From contig NC_079419.1 of NCBI RefSeq assembly GCF_026213295.1, positions 23,017,318 through 23,081,317 on the forward strand: DNA of 64,000 nucleotides, in the 5' to 3' direction. How positions within the stretch are numbered: position 1 is the first letter of the stretch; each line of letters starts with the position of its first letter. Below, one piece after another: positions 22,830 through 34,253 of the stretch. The position numbers and the translations under genes are program-made. Origin of the DNA: Gadus chalcogrammus. Its lineage: Eukaryota; Chordata; Actinopteri; Gadiformes; Gadidae. Below the pieces are notes generated by a model. It worked only from the letters and a program-made list of their open reading frames with translations, was not told where the DNA came from and did not search any database.

Positions 22830-24486
22830 TGAAAAGATAGAAGATGGATAGGTGCAATGGGTTTAATATTCATAGTTCATATCCGTGGTCTACGCCCGCA
22901 TCCTTGCACACAGGTATGCACACACACCCAGCATGCCCAGGGATGCATCGAGGTCATCCATCAATTAGACTGACCCCATCATGGTGAGGGGTGACCGCCC
23001 TTCAGCGGAGGCTGATTGGTCTTCAGTGAATTAAGCAAGCCCACATGGTGCTGGTGGTGAGAGGCCACCGCCATGCAAAGATCAGAGGTAAGGCCTGGGA
23101 TGAGCGGGGAATGGCTAACCCAGAGTGCGCTCTCCAGCCTCGGTGATTGCTCTCCCTTACTCACTGCTCTCTGGGTGTGTGGCGCCCCCCGCTGCCGGGA
23201 AACCAGCACTGCACCGGAGCGCTGTCGCTCAACCATGAAGACACTGGGGTAGCGGGCGCCGCGATGAACGCCCCTGCTGTGGTGGTTGATGCTGTTTCAC
23301 TTGGTAAGCAGAGTCGTGTGTAGGAAACTTCCAACTGAGTAAATAGGACAACTGACAACTGACAACCAATTTAATTGTAACACAGCTGGTGTCAGACGGT
23401 TGACGCCAGCTGTGTTCCAAAAATATTCAGTCAGCTACGTTTTCTTCTTCGTTTGACACCAACCGCATTCCAAAAATATTGAGTATACTTCGCCTCGCCT
23501 TCCTCCTGCTCATTCACTTCACCCCGAGGAGACGAGCACTAGGGGGTGACGTTGAGAAGGAGGAACAGAGCAGAATGGAGTCTGGACAGCTGAGCTGATT
23601 CGTCCTTGACTGTTGTTCAACGTTGTTCAAGTGTGAGCCAATCACGCCCTCCAGACCGGCTTTATGGGAGTATGTCTAAAACAAATCTCACCAGCAGCAT
23701 ACACCGTGATGTATCCCCGTCCCGAAGCCACTGGCCAGCTGGTTTCAGCCCTTCCCAGCCTTCCTCTGAGAAGGCCTGAGGGTACCACGGTGATCGGGGA
23801 GAACATCTGGAGGTTTAGGAGGGGAGCTTGAAGGCCCTAGAAGGACTAATGGAGTGCAGCCTTAGTGGGTCCACTTCCTGGGTGATGCCAGCTTAGCCTG
23901 CTCAGAGGAACCCACAGACTCTCTGCCCACTGCCTTCTTATTACCATAAGCTGCTCACAGAAGATGAGGCTATGCTCCCCTGTTTGTTCGCTCAAAATTA
24001 GTTCTTATAATCTCGTAGTTATATTCGGAAAAATTATATTTTCTCCCAAAATGGCCCCTCAATTTAGTTTCTCACCACTTTTTATGCTTTCCTATTTTTT
24101 GGTTGATTTGTTTTTCTTCAATTTATTATTCTATTATGTTTACATCTATATTTCTTCCGGTCTCATTTGTCCCCTTCTATTACCCTTTCTGCTGGAGTAA
24201 AACGGTGGGGGCTGTGTTTTAAGGTATGGCCACACCAACCGCGTTGCTCGCGTTAGGGGCGTCGAAAATCGTCATTTTTGCATAGGGAACCATTGGTCTA
24301 GGCGCGTTACACGCGAGCGCATTCGCTTCACTGTGCTTGGGGATGCTTGGATGTGTGTGCTTGTTTTTTTTGGGTGTGTCTTTGTGCATTTATGAACTTT
24401 GTGTGTGTGTATGTGTGTGTTTATGCACATGGGCCTGAGCATTTGTGTGTTTTAGTGCCTGTGTTTATGCATTTCTGTCCCAAAAA

Positions 24487-24488
<2 letters not shown>

Positions 24489-24523
<35 letters not shown>

Positions 24524-24610
24524 CATGCCACTGTGTTTGTGTGTGTGTGTGTGTGGGTGAGTGCGTGTGTGTGCGTGGGCATGCCGCTGTGTGTGTGTGT
24601 GTTGGGTAGG
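24489..24610. repeat. (GT)n microsatellite cluster
   Basis: Three GT blocks are separated by 'gggcatgccactg' type spacers. The flank 24350-24480 is also GT-rich. Confidence 0.9.
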
Positions 24611-24755
24611 GGCGAGGTGGTGCTGGGCAGGGTGAGTGATGTGGTGGTGAAGAGGCCGGGACAGAGTTCTTCATCATTGCTGTATGAGTCCCTCTGGTAA
24701 TCAGGTTCATATGCCAATAGTGATGGATCCGTCTGAGGAGCCACTCCCCGTGCCA

Positions 24756-25099
<344 letters not shown>

Positions 25100-25799
25100 G
25101 ATTGTACAGTTTAGGGACACATACACAAATCAGAATGTGCATGGCGGAGTTTCCAGATCAATAAACATTTACTCTGGAGGAGAAAGAGCCAGGCTGTAAT
25201 CACATCAGCCCGGTCAAATATAAATATATGATAAAATGCATCAATGCAACGTGCTTTCATTCAGCAAGACGTTTACATTTATTAAAATGAATCTTCGCTC
25301 TATCTGCTTAAATTGCTCCACCACTCCACCCATCAACATCTCTCATCCTCAAAGTTAGTCCAAGCTCTCCCACGTTGTGTCGGGAGTAACTAACTGTCCT
25401 CTCAACTCACTCTGTGACTCTGTGTAAAGCATTAGTTCAAGTGTTTAATTCCAAGCATTTAAGTATTTACATGTATGAAAATGTATGTCTTCAATCTTGA
25501 AGTATGTTCATTTTAAAAAGTTTTTCTCTATTTGACTTTGATTTACAGCCTAACAAGTCTAAATTTGTCATTTATCCACAGATTTACTATTCTGAAATGA
25601 ATGGCCCCTTTAATCCATTAGTGTTCAGGTTAAGCCTATTTTACGTCAAAGGGCACTTTTCTAGCATTTCAAAAGTCAAACGCTATTGGAATATCTTTTT
25701 CACTGAGGCAAATGTAGGATTACTTATTTCCCCTTCAATGTATTTACCATTGATACCAAAATCTTCTATTTAAAAAAAGAAATCTGCTTTCCCTATTTT

Positions 25800-25817
25800 T
25801 CTTCTCTCTCTCTCCCT

Positions 25818-25864
<47 letters not shown>
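25800..25864. repeat. (CT)n microsatellite
   Basis: About 65 bp, nearly pure CT, just left of the hAT-like element. Confidence 0.95.
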
Positions 25865-25869
<5 letters not shown>

Positions 25870-25928
25870 AGTAATTTGGGATTTAGCGTATTGCTCAGTG
25901 ACACTTTTACTTTCTACACTGACGCATG

Positions 25929-27676
25929 CAGGGGCGGAGTGGGACACTAATAGCCACCGGGAGAATCCTCCCCGGTCCGGCCCTCCCTCCCCCCCGCCAA
26001 CAACGTTTTTTTTTTTTTTTTTTCAGTAATAAAAAAAAATCGGTAAAAATTAATGATATAATTATAATTAAGAAAATAAAAATGTGTAAAATAGGCCGCA
26101 GTTCTGCTCTGTGTGGAAGAGAATTGGCACACCGAGAATTGGCGCACTTCCTTACAAGACCGGTAACCAGTGTTCGAATTACGGGGGGTACCGGGGGGTT
26201 CTGACGGTCCCGATTGAGACTTGATCCCCCACAAATGGCATTAAAATGAAACTTTGGGGGGTACCGAGAATAATATATTTATTCTTCAAATTGCGTGATT
26301 AAAAGTGTCTTCTTATTTCTTAAATGCGTTCGATGTTTGCTCTGAGTAATATACTGACATTAAAATTCAAACACCCCTTGAATGGACTGTACCATTAACA
26401 CGTCTTCAGCGGTCTTTCAACGTCTTCTCTATGGCTTGACCTCAACTTGAACTCGTCGTCTGACTTTAACTTAAACTTGACGCGCTCACTACTTCAAGAA
26501 CACCGACGAACAGGACACTGATGGACCGAAATGTCTAAGCTGTGAGGGGGTCTACTCGTATCAAGGTAAAGGTTTCTACGTTTTCTAGTTTCTACGGAGT
26601 TGTGATGTATATAGAAAGTATATATATATAGAAATTAGAAAGTATATATATACCAATTGGTGTTTTAAGTTCTGCATATTGTGTTGTTTGATTAACCGCC
26701 GCCACGGAATGATTAGGTGCTAATCTATTTACGATGCTAGATGTGTAGGCTGTCCTTAAAATTAAACTCTTTGTTATGGTATTCGTCAATCTAAGTGTAA
26801 ATTATCCCGTACACTGACGGCAATCTGACTTCTGATCTGACGCTTTTGCACACATCTGTAGTCGGACAGGTGCGAAGGATATTATCCCAGTGAAGATGTA
26901 ATTCAAGTGTTAAAAAAAGACAGTTCCTGCCTACTGTCCATTCCACCAACAAACGTTAATACAACAACGAACTTGCGAAGCACCTGTCCAACTACATTGG
27001 TGCGCAAAAGCCTCTGTTTGAACAGTACGTCTTCATATGTAATTTCTTTCATATTTCATTCACAGAGCAATGAGCAAGAAACGAAAAGCAACTACCTGAT
27101 AGCTGTATCATATCTATAACGTAAAGCCTAATCTTTCATGCTTAACGTTACCAACCTCGCGAGATCAACTCATAAACCTAGTCAGAAACTATTTTTGGAT
27201 AGCTAGCTATCCAAAAATAGATCGAATAGCAACAGGGAAACGGGCGATCGCGTCAAATGACGTAGGACGCGAATGTTCAAGAACCTTCCTACGTCATTTG
27301 ACGCGATCGCCCGTTTCCCGGCAACAGACGATCGCGTCGTCTGTTGCTATTCGATTAAACAATTAAATACAATACAAATATAAAGTAAAAACAAGTGTTA
27401 TCTAGCGATCCGTTATCTGTATTATGTTATTTCGTCTTTTGGAAACATGAGCCGAATGTTTTTTGCAACCTGCCCTGCAACAGACGATCGCGTCGTTTGT
27501 TGCCAGGCAGGTTGTCAAGATGTAAACAACTGATGACATAGGCCGGTAAAATTTTCGCCCCCGGTACAATTTTAACGTGACACCGCTACACAATTGCGGG
27601 CCGGTCCACCTGACCTCGCTGGCCGGCCGGCCGACCGGGAAATCTTCCGATCGTCCCGACGGCCACTCCGCCTCTG
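25929..27676. mobile_element. Non-autonomous hAT-like DNA transposon
   Basis: The element begins CAGGGGCGGA and ends TCCGCCTCTG, so its ends are inverted copies of CAG(A/G)GGCGGA. It is flanked by GACGCATG (25921-25928) and GACGCATT (27677-27684), an 8-bp target duplication with one change, as hAT transposases make. No transposase frame remains. The interior holds a poly-T run and a cluster of palindromes at 27189-27355. Confidence 0.75.
27189..27355. repeat. Adjacent perfect palindrome and long hairpin inside the hAT-like element
   Basis: 27189-27220 is a perfect 32-bp palindrome centred on TAGCTAGCTA. Immediately beside it, 27221-27355 folds as a hairpin: both arms contain 'gcgatcgcgtcaaatgacgt' or its complement around a loop of about 19 nt, and the outer ends 'atcgaatagcaacag' / 'ctgttgctattcgat' also pair. 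The right arm carries about 22 extra bases. Confidence 0.85.
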
Positions 27677-27684
27677 GACGCATT

Positions 27685-28506
27685 TATTGTTGCTAGTTTG
27701 CAACAAGCGCAAAGCTGATTTCCCCCCGCAGCAAACTCACGACACTACACTGCAACTGTGCCATTGACCGAATCCTGGTTTAAGTGCCCTAGCGGATAGC
27801 GCAGTTGGTGTTGCTAGTTTGACATGCCTTGGCAGGTCGGAACTGTAACATAAGCTTACACACACATAGGGTATACACAGCACAAACATGCAAAGATTTA
27901 GCCTAATTTAAATATTATGATGTTAAAGATTGTTCATATGTGTGAAACTGCATAGAAATAGCAGGTGGATTGTGGAAACTTATTTTTTCCATATGGGCTG
28001 CATGAATGAACACTGTAGTAGGCTATGCCATGCGTTAAAATAATAATAATAACAATAATAAACTTGAGCGAAGTATATCCCAGCCTTCCAAAACAAAATC
28101 TCGTTTTAGGGTAAATGATAACATTGGTTACATTTTTTGGGAAAGAACAGCTGATACAGTTGTAATAAGTTGTACTTTTAAATCAACTGTACAAACCGTA
28201 CAACAAACTTTTTACAACAATATTTTCTTGACACAGACATTGTGTACAAGCCCAGTCATTTATCCACTGTTATAATAGCAACAGCACCGGAGATCCGCCA
28301 ACAAAGCTATTGTCTTGCGCTTCTCACTTGCGTTTCAGACGGTTAAAATAGGGCCCTCTAAGTTCAAATAAAAGGTTGAATGTTTTAAAAATATCAAAAT
28401 AAACAGAGCTTCTCCAGGGTAAAGACTGAATGTTTTATTATCGGCCGTCTATATCTGTGCCTCATCTGGGGAGAGAGGAATTCAGCTGAAGGCGGTTATC
28501 ACACCG
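27685..28506. other. No feature recognised
   Basis: AT-rich DNA between the hAT-like element and the Ngaro-like element. A short (AAT)n tract lies at about 28040-28060. No gene or repeat family was recognised. Confidence 0.4.
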
Positions 28507-28659
28507 ATGTAAGCTTGCTGGTAGTTCTACCAGGAGGACTCAAATCACGCGCGGCTGGCCGCCAATCACCAATCACCAGCTACCAATCACCTGCCTACAC
28601 CTGCTCTATAAAGAGTAGTCTAACATATGTCTTTGCTGCTCAGGTCTTCGTTCGACGCA
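28507..28659 (+). repeat. Split direct repeat A1
   Basis: 153 bp beginning ATGTAAGCTTGCTGG and ending CGTTCGACGCA. It contains CTCTATAAAGAG, a possible TATA element for the retroelement promoter. The identical copy A2 is at 33884-34036. Confidence 0.85.
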
Positions 28660-28799
28660 TATTGCTGCTTTACTGTGCTTCTGATTATCTCGTCGCTTAG
28701 TTGCTACGTCGGTTAATACACACCAAGAGGTTATAACTTCGGATTCGTGCTGGTCGGCCTACTACTTCTGGTCCCGGCAAGCGAGCGCAGAAAGCCGTT

Positions 28800-29130
28800 T
28801 TTTCGGTCCCCGGTATCCTCAACAACACCACCAACAAGTTCCCAACACGGACATCCGCCTGGTTCTACAAACCCTCGCCGAGTTGGTGCAAAGCATTGGC
28901 GCCAGGATGGACGCCGTCGAAACGCCATGCGGAACTCCCGGACGGGTCCAGGCCCCCAACCCGCTGTCGTCGGTCGCCACGGCGCCTTTCTACTTCCAGC
29001 AACCATCAGGCTCGGCTTGCTCCGCCTTCACAGGCTACGCACCTGCGACCTGGCACGTGCCCTGCTACCATGGCTACTGCAGTCCCCGCGTTAGCCCCCG
29101 CAGCGTATTTTCTCTCACAGCTCTACAGTC
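28800..29130 (+). pseudogene. Possible gag remnant of the Ngaro-like element
   Basis: One forward frame reads TDIRLVLQTLAELVQSIGAR and continues with a proline/serine-rich stretch. Its position right after A1 is where gag lies in Ngaro elements, but no diagnostic motif is present, so the call rests on position. Confidence 0.35.
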
Positions 29131-29163
29131 CAGCTTCAGGTTGCGGCTCCCTCGGTTGGGTTA

Positions 29164-29370
29164 GGGGGTTTATTCCAAGGGCAATGGTTTGCTGAGGGAT
29201 GGCCAGTCGAAGCTGGTATGTTCGCCCTCGGGTCAGAGTCGTCTGCACTGTTCGAGCTTTACGCTATCGTAGCAGCTAGCGTTCTGTGGGGCAAAGCATG
29301 GCGGCGTTAACGTATAACCATGTTTTGCGATAACAAAGCAGCGTCAAAACGGCTTGGAAGGTGGTCTTCC
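29164..29370 (+). pseudogene. RNase H fragment of DIRS/Ngaro type
   Basis: The frame reads GGLFQGQWFAEGWPVEAG, then SSALFELYAIVAASVLWGKA, then MFCDNKAA. These are recognisable DIRS-type RNase H blocks, including the catalytic Glu in FELYAI and Asp in FCDN. A TAA stop interrupts the frame at about 29308, and the first catalytic Asp position, just upstream, reads as a non-acidic residue. The reverse transcriptase that normally precedes it is missing. Confidence 0.6.
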
Positions 29371-30224
29371 ACAGCATACGGATTTTACATCCGGTTGAAT
29401 TCGTTGAGTTCGTTGCACACGTCGGTGTGGTACAACACAGAACTCTACGTTCGCAATCAAAGGTTCATAATTATCTTTATACCGTGCACTGTTCGGTTAA
29501 CTCCTTGTGTCTGAGGTTTTTCCCTTCACTTTAATATGAATGAAGTTGATGGGTTTTAGGCACTGTGGTAACTGATTATTATTAAAAGGTTTTTATTGAC
29601 GAAGGGCCTTTTAGATTGGTTCAGCTGCTGCTCACTAACTCACGTTCCTCTGCTCGCAATGCGATTCACATATCGTTCAATTTATTCAAAAGATCCAAAG
29701 ACAAAGAACGGGTACATTATGGTATCATTCATATTATTATTTATAGTCTTATTGTTAATAGTTTCAGTCGCGTTGGTATTTAATTTTTCATTTGCTCGTT
29801 TAGCTACGTATGACAGTTAACAATGTTGGTGTAGGCCTATTACAATTATTTACGCGTGTAGGCCACTCCAACGCACTCGATATCTCAAAAAGATTAGTGT
29901 GCTCTCTCAGAGCTGGGAGATTTCATCCTTATTTTAACATATTACTCGAGACGGTGTTTTCTCACAGTTCTACGGGTTCATGCGTTCCCGGGTTCATGCG
30001 TTCATGCGTACACGTCTCTTACTCAGACTTTTTCCCCTACACGGGGTATTTAATTTTTCATTTGCTTGTTTAGCCATGTATGTCAGTTAACAATTTTGGT
30101 GTATTACAATTATTTATGTGTGTTGGCCACTCCAACTCACTCGATATTTTGACTAGATTAGTGTGCTCTTTCTGGGAGTTTTCATCCTTATTTTAACATA
30201 TTACTCGAGTCAGTGTTTCTCACA

Positions 30225-30400
30225 GCGTTCTACGGGTTCATGTGTTCTACGGGTTCTTGTGTTCTACGGGTTCTTGTGTTCTACGGGTTCATGTGTTCTA
30301 CGGGTTCATGTGTTCTACGGGTTCATGTGTTCTACGGGTTCATGTGTTCTACGGGTTCATGCGTTTTACGGGTTTATGCGTTCTCGGGTTTATGCGTTCT
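30225..30400. repeat. 18-bp minisatellite, TTCTACGGGTTCATGTG unit
   Basis: About nine copies of 'ttctacgggttcatgtg(t)' stand head to tail, the last ones degenerate. Related single units occur at about 29970-30005 in a duplicated segment. Confidence 0.85.
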
Positions 30401-30579
30401 TGGGATTATGCGCAAATGCGTACATGTCTCCTACTCAGACTTTTTCCCCTACACGGGGCCTAACTTTCGCTGATGTCACCTTCTCTGCAAGGCATTTTTC
30501 ATCTAAAAAGCTGAACAAGGGTTGCCGGTCGTGTCTATCAAACGGCTGGGAAGGCGGTCTTCCACAGCTTACGAATCCT

Positions 30580-32510
30580 ACATCCGGTCGAATTCATGGT
30601 TCTTCCTTCAAGCGCACACGATGCTCTAACGTCGGTTAAGGCAGGTTTATCACGTTTGCTACTACAGCTGTTTTTGGCGGCCTGTTTCCATTCTAGTCTT
30701 AGTCTTTGTGTCAAGGTGTCACTTTTGTTTTTATTAGTTTAGACACGTTCATACTCTTTCTTGTGATATGTGATAAGTATTTTAAGAAGCTGCATTTCCC
30801 TCACATAGCCACAAGGGGAGCAAAACCTTATTGAAGGCTGCTCCACTACAGAAGGAGCCGAAGCCTTTACGTCACCCCGGCCACGCCCACTAGGCCACGC
30901 CCACTTGACGTCCTCTCTAGCGGGTGGTTTCGAACTCGAGAGGCCAGAGATCAATAGGTAGACGGCAGAGAGCCACCCCGGGCCTATGCCCGGGGGCTTG
31001 AAGTAGATCACGGTATTTTCCTCTCTCACGCGTTAGATACAATTCCCTCCGTTAAGCTTCAGTTACCATACCGAAACATGCCGACTTTATAATAAATGAA
31101 GTCAGTTAAAAGCATCCCGGGATTGGACAACTTTCTTCAAGAATATGCAACATATTGAAATTCCGTTTAGGTATCATCAAAGATACAAGTGCGTAGATTT
31201 GTTAAATAAGGTAAACGGTCGAAAATTGATGTTATGTCTTAAACAGTTGAAGTTCCGTTTGGACAAAACGTTATTACAGTTTATCGCCTAGTTTAGGTCA
31301 ACGGAAATGAAGACATTTTAGCAGTCTTATTTTGTAAAAACACTTTCAGTCTCGTTCGTATTCGCCAACAACATTGCACTACGCATTTAATTATAGTATT
31401 GTCATATGACCAGCATTGTTTTCCTCACGCGATAAAGGTTTGTTGATGACGACATTTAGTCATAATTTTCGGTGTCAAAAGCAACACTATTTGCAACTAC
31501 TGGTGGTGGTGGTTATCAGGTACTAAACTCATAAAGCAAAATCGGCTATATAACTCAAGGTTAACCTGCAGCAACCCCGGCAAGTTCGACCACGTCGGTG
31601 GATCATCTAGAAAACACTCTTTGAGTTCGGTGTCACGTTGGTGGCATATCATGGAAAAAATAAAACTCAAGGTTCGCAGCGGCGACCCCGGTGAGTGCGT
31701 TGACCAAAGCGCAGCGGTAACAACTCGGGCACTCGTGACTATGACCACGTCGGCGGCACGTTATCTATTACTCATGGTTGACTGCAGTAACCCCGGTGAA
31801 TGCGTTGACCACGTCAACGCACAACTGGGGCACAACTCGGGCACTAGTCGTGAGTTCGTTGCACACGTCTGTGCGGTACAACACAGAACTCTACGTCCTA
31901 CATCCGGTAGAATTCAAGGTTCTTTCTTCAAGCGCACACGATGCTCTCTAACGTCGGTTAAGACAGGTTTCACACGTTTGCAACCATAGCTGTTTTTGGT
32001 GGCCTGTTTCCTTTCTAGTGTTGGTCTAGTCTTGTGTCAAGCTGTCATTTTAGTTTTTATTTTTAGTTACATTCATACTCTTTCCAGTGTTATCGTAATT
32101 CCATTTAGATATTATCGAAGTTTACAAGTGCGTAGTTTTGTTAAATAAGGTAAATGGTTGAAAATTGATGTTATGTCTGGAACAGTTGAAGTTCCAGTCG
32201 AACAAAATAACGTTATAAGTCTTTATCGCCTAGTTTAGGTCAACGAAAATGAAGAGACATTTTAGCGGTCTTATTTTCGTAAAACACTTTTTAGTCTTGT
32301 TTTATTCGCCAACTATATTGTACTATGCATTTAATCACTGCTATTGTCACATGCCCAGCATCCACGTTGCGTCCAGTCTCGTTTTTCTCACGCGATAAAG
32401 GTTTGTTGATGACGACTCTTAGTCATAATTTTCATTGCCAAAAGCAACACTATTTGCAACTACCGGCGGTGGTGGTTATCGGGTACTAAATTCATAAAGC
32501 AAAATTCGGT
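30580..32510 (+). repeat. Diverged tandem duplication inside the Ngaro-like element
   Basis: The segment starting with 'tccggtcgaattcatggttc' at about 30580 and running to about 31560 recurs from about 31908 to 32520, including 'aagcgcacacgatgctct' and 'acaagtgcgtag'. The first copy carries about 375 extra bases at about 30765-31145. Confidence 0.7.
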
Positions 32511-33400
32511 TTCATAACTCAGGTTAACCTGCAGCAACCCCGGCGAGTGTGACCACGTCGGTGGATCATCTAGAAAACACTCTTGAGTTCGCTGTCACGT
32601 CGGTGGCGTACATAGGAAAATAAAACTCAAGGTTGCAGCGGCAACCCCGGTGAGTGCGTTGACCACGTCGGTGGTAACAACTCGGGCACTCGTGAGTATG
32701 ACCACGTCGGTGGCACGTTATCTAATACTCATGGTTTGACTGCAGTAACCCCGGTGAGTGCGTTGCTCACGTCGGTGGGAACAACTCAAGCACTCGTGAG
32801 TTCGTTGCGCACGTCGGTGCGGTACAACTCAGAACTCTAGTTTGTTGCAGCAACCCCGGTGAGTGCGTTGCCCACGTCGGTGGGAACAACCCAAGCACTC
32901 GTGAGTTCGTTGCGCACGTCGGTGCGGTACAACTCAGAACTCCACGTTCGCTGCAGCAACCCTGGTAGTGCGTTGACCACGTCGGTGGGCACAACTCGGG
33001 CACATGCAAATTTAATTACCACGTCGGTGGCATAATATCAAACACTCAAGTGCAGGGCACTCGGAGTTCATTGAACACGTCGGTGTTCAACACGGAAGTA
33101 CACAATATTTGCTGCAGCAACACCGGTGAGTGCGTGACCACGTCGGTGGCACATCAAGGGCACTCGTGATTTCGTTGACCACGTCGGTGTTCAACATGAA
33201 AGTTCACAATACTTGCTGCAACAACACCGGTGAGTGCGTGACCACGTCGGTGGCACATCAAGGGCACTCGTGAGTTCGTTGACCACATCGGTGGTTCAAC
33301 GCGAAAGCACTCAGGTCACGCAGCGACCCCGGAGAGTGAATCGACCACGGCAGTTGGTACAGCACGAAAGCACTCGTGGCTCGCTGCGTAACAGCTGCAG
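31560..33400. repeat. Satellite-like array with recurring CACGTCGGTG core
   Basis: The motif 'ccacgtcggtgg' or a close variant recurs every 40-60 bp, alternating with 'gcagcaaccccggtgagtgc' and 'gcactcgtgagttcgttg'. A regular unit of about 106 bp is clear at about 32764-32975. Single units also occur near 29400, so the array belongs to the element. Confidence 0.8.
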
Positions 33401-33716
33401 AGTGCTCTAAATTTTAATTGATCTCGCTGAGGTATTTCAAGTCAACTGCTTTTACGTGATTCATCGATCTCGCTGACGGTTTTAAGCTTATCGTTTTACG
33501 GTATGTATGATTGACTCTTAATATGTCGTATATTGGGTATGCCTTTTATCTTCCAGAAGCAGTATAGATCCTTGTCCACTTCTTCTACGCGGGTATGTAT
33601 GGTCTCATTACCTCCTTTCGCTATTCTATTTTTGGGGTCGGCTCCGCCCCTGCCAGTCCCGGCAGGACATGCCGAGTTATCACCTATTTCCGGCGTAGGC
33701 CTACGTCCTCTCTTTT

Positions 33717-33885
33717 GGGGAAGGCTCCGCCCCTGCTAGTCCTGGCAGGATACGCCGAGTCCGCACGTCACCCTGGATCAGTGACGGGGCTCATGCCAAA
33801 GATTTACCATGCAAAATATTCCCATGTCGTTATTTAAATAAATCCTGTTCATACTTATCAGTGATCGAGTCTTTATGGGAGAAAT
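33717..33885 (+). repeat. Split direct repeat B1
   Basis: 169 bp beginning GGGGAAGGCTCCGCCCCTGC and ending TTTATGGGAGAAAT; it holds AAATAAATCC, a possible poly(A) signal region. An identical copy, B2, is at 34085-34253. A partial third copy of its left end lies at about 33636-33690. Confidence 0.85.
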
Positions 33886-34036
33886 GTAAGCTTGCTGGTA
33901 GTTCTACCAGGAGGACTCAAATCACGCGCGGCTGGCCGCCAATCACCAATCACCAGCTACCAATCACCTGCCTACACCTGCTCTATAAAGAGTAGTCTAA
34001 CATATGTCTTTGCTGCTCAGGTCTTCGTTCGACGCA
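33884..34036 (+). repeat. Split direct repeat A2
   Basis: Exact copy, by eye, of A1, directly joined to B1. Confidence 0.85.
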
Positions 34037-34084
34037 CCTCCATCCACCCCACCACCACCAGGTCGGCCTCAGTCTACTTGTCCA

Positions 34085-34253
34085 GGGGAAGGCTCCGCCC
34101 CTGCTAGTCCTGGCAGGATACGCCGAGTCCGCACGTCACCCTGGATCAGTGACGGGGCTCATGCCAAAGATTTACCATGCAAAATATTCCCATGTCGTTA
34201 TTTAAATAAATCCTGTTCATACTTATCAGTGATCGAGTCTTTATGGGAGAAAT
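34085..34253 (+). repeat. Split direct repeat B2, right end of the Ngaro-like element
   Basis: Exact copy, by eye, of B1. It marks the right boundary of the element; unrelated DNA begins at 34254. Confidence 0.85.

Larger units (their letters stand above)
28507..34253 (+). mobile_element. Ngaro/DIRS-like retroelement with split direct repeats, interior degenerate
   Basis: The repeat layout is A1 (28507-28659), interior, B1 (33717-33885), A2 (33884-34036, abutting B1), a 48-bp spacer, then B2 (34085-34253). This A1-B1-A2-B2 order is the split-direct-repeat structure of Ngaro-type tyrosine-recombinase retrotransposons. A1/A2 (153 bp) and B1/B2 (169 bp) look identical by eye. An RNase H remnant of DIRS type lies at 29164-29370. 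No complete gag, RT or tyrosine recombinase was found. Much of the interior is internal duplication and satellite-like repeat. No target duplication is visible, as expected for recombinase-mediated insertion. Confidence 0.7.
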
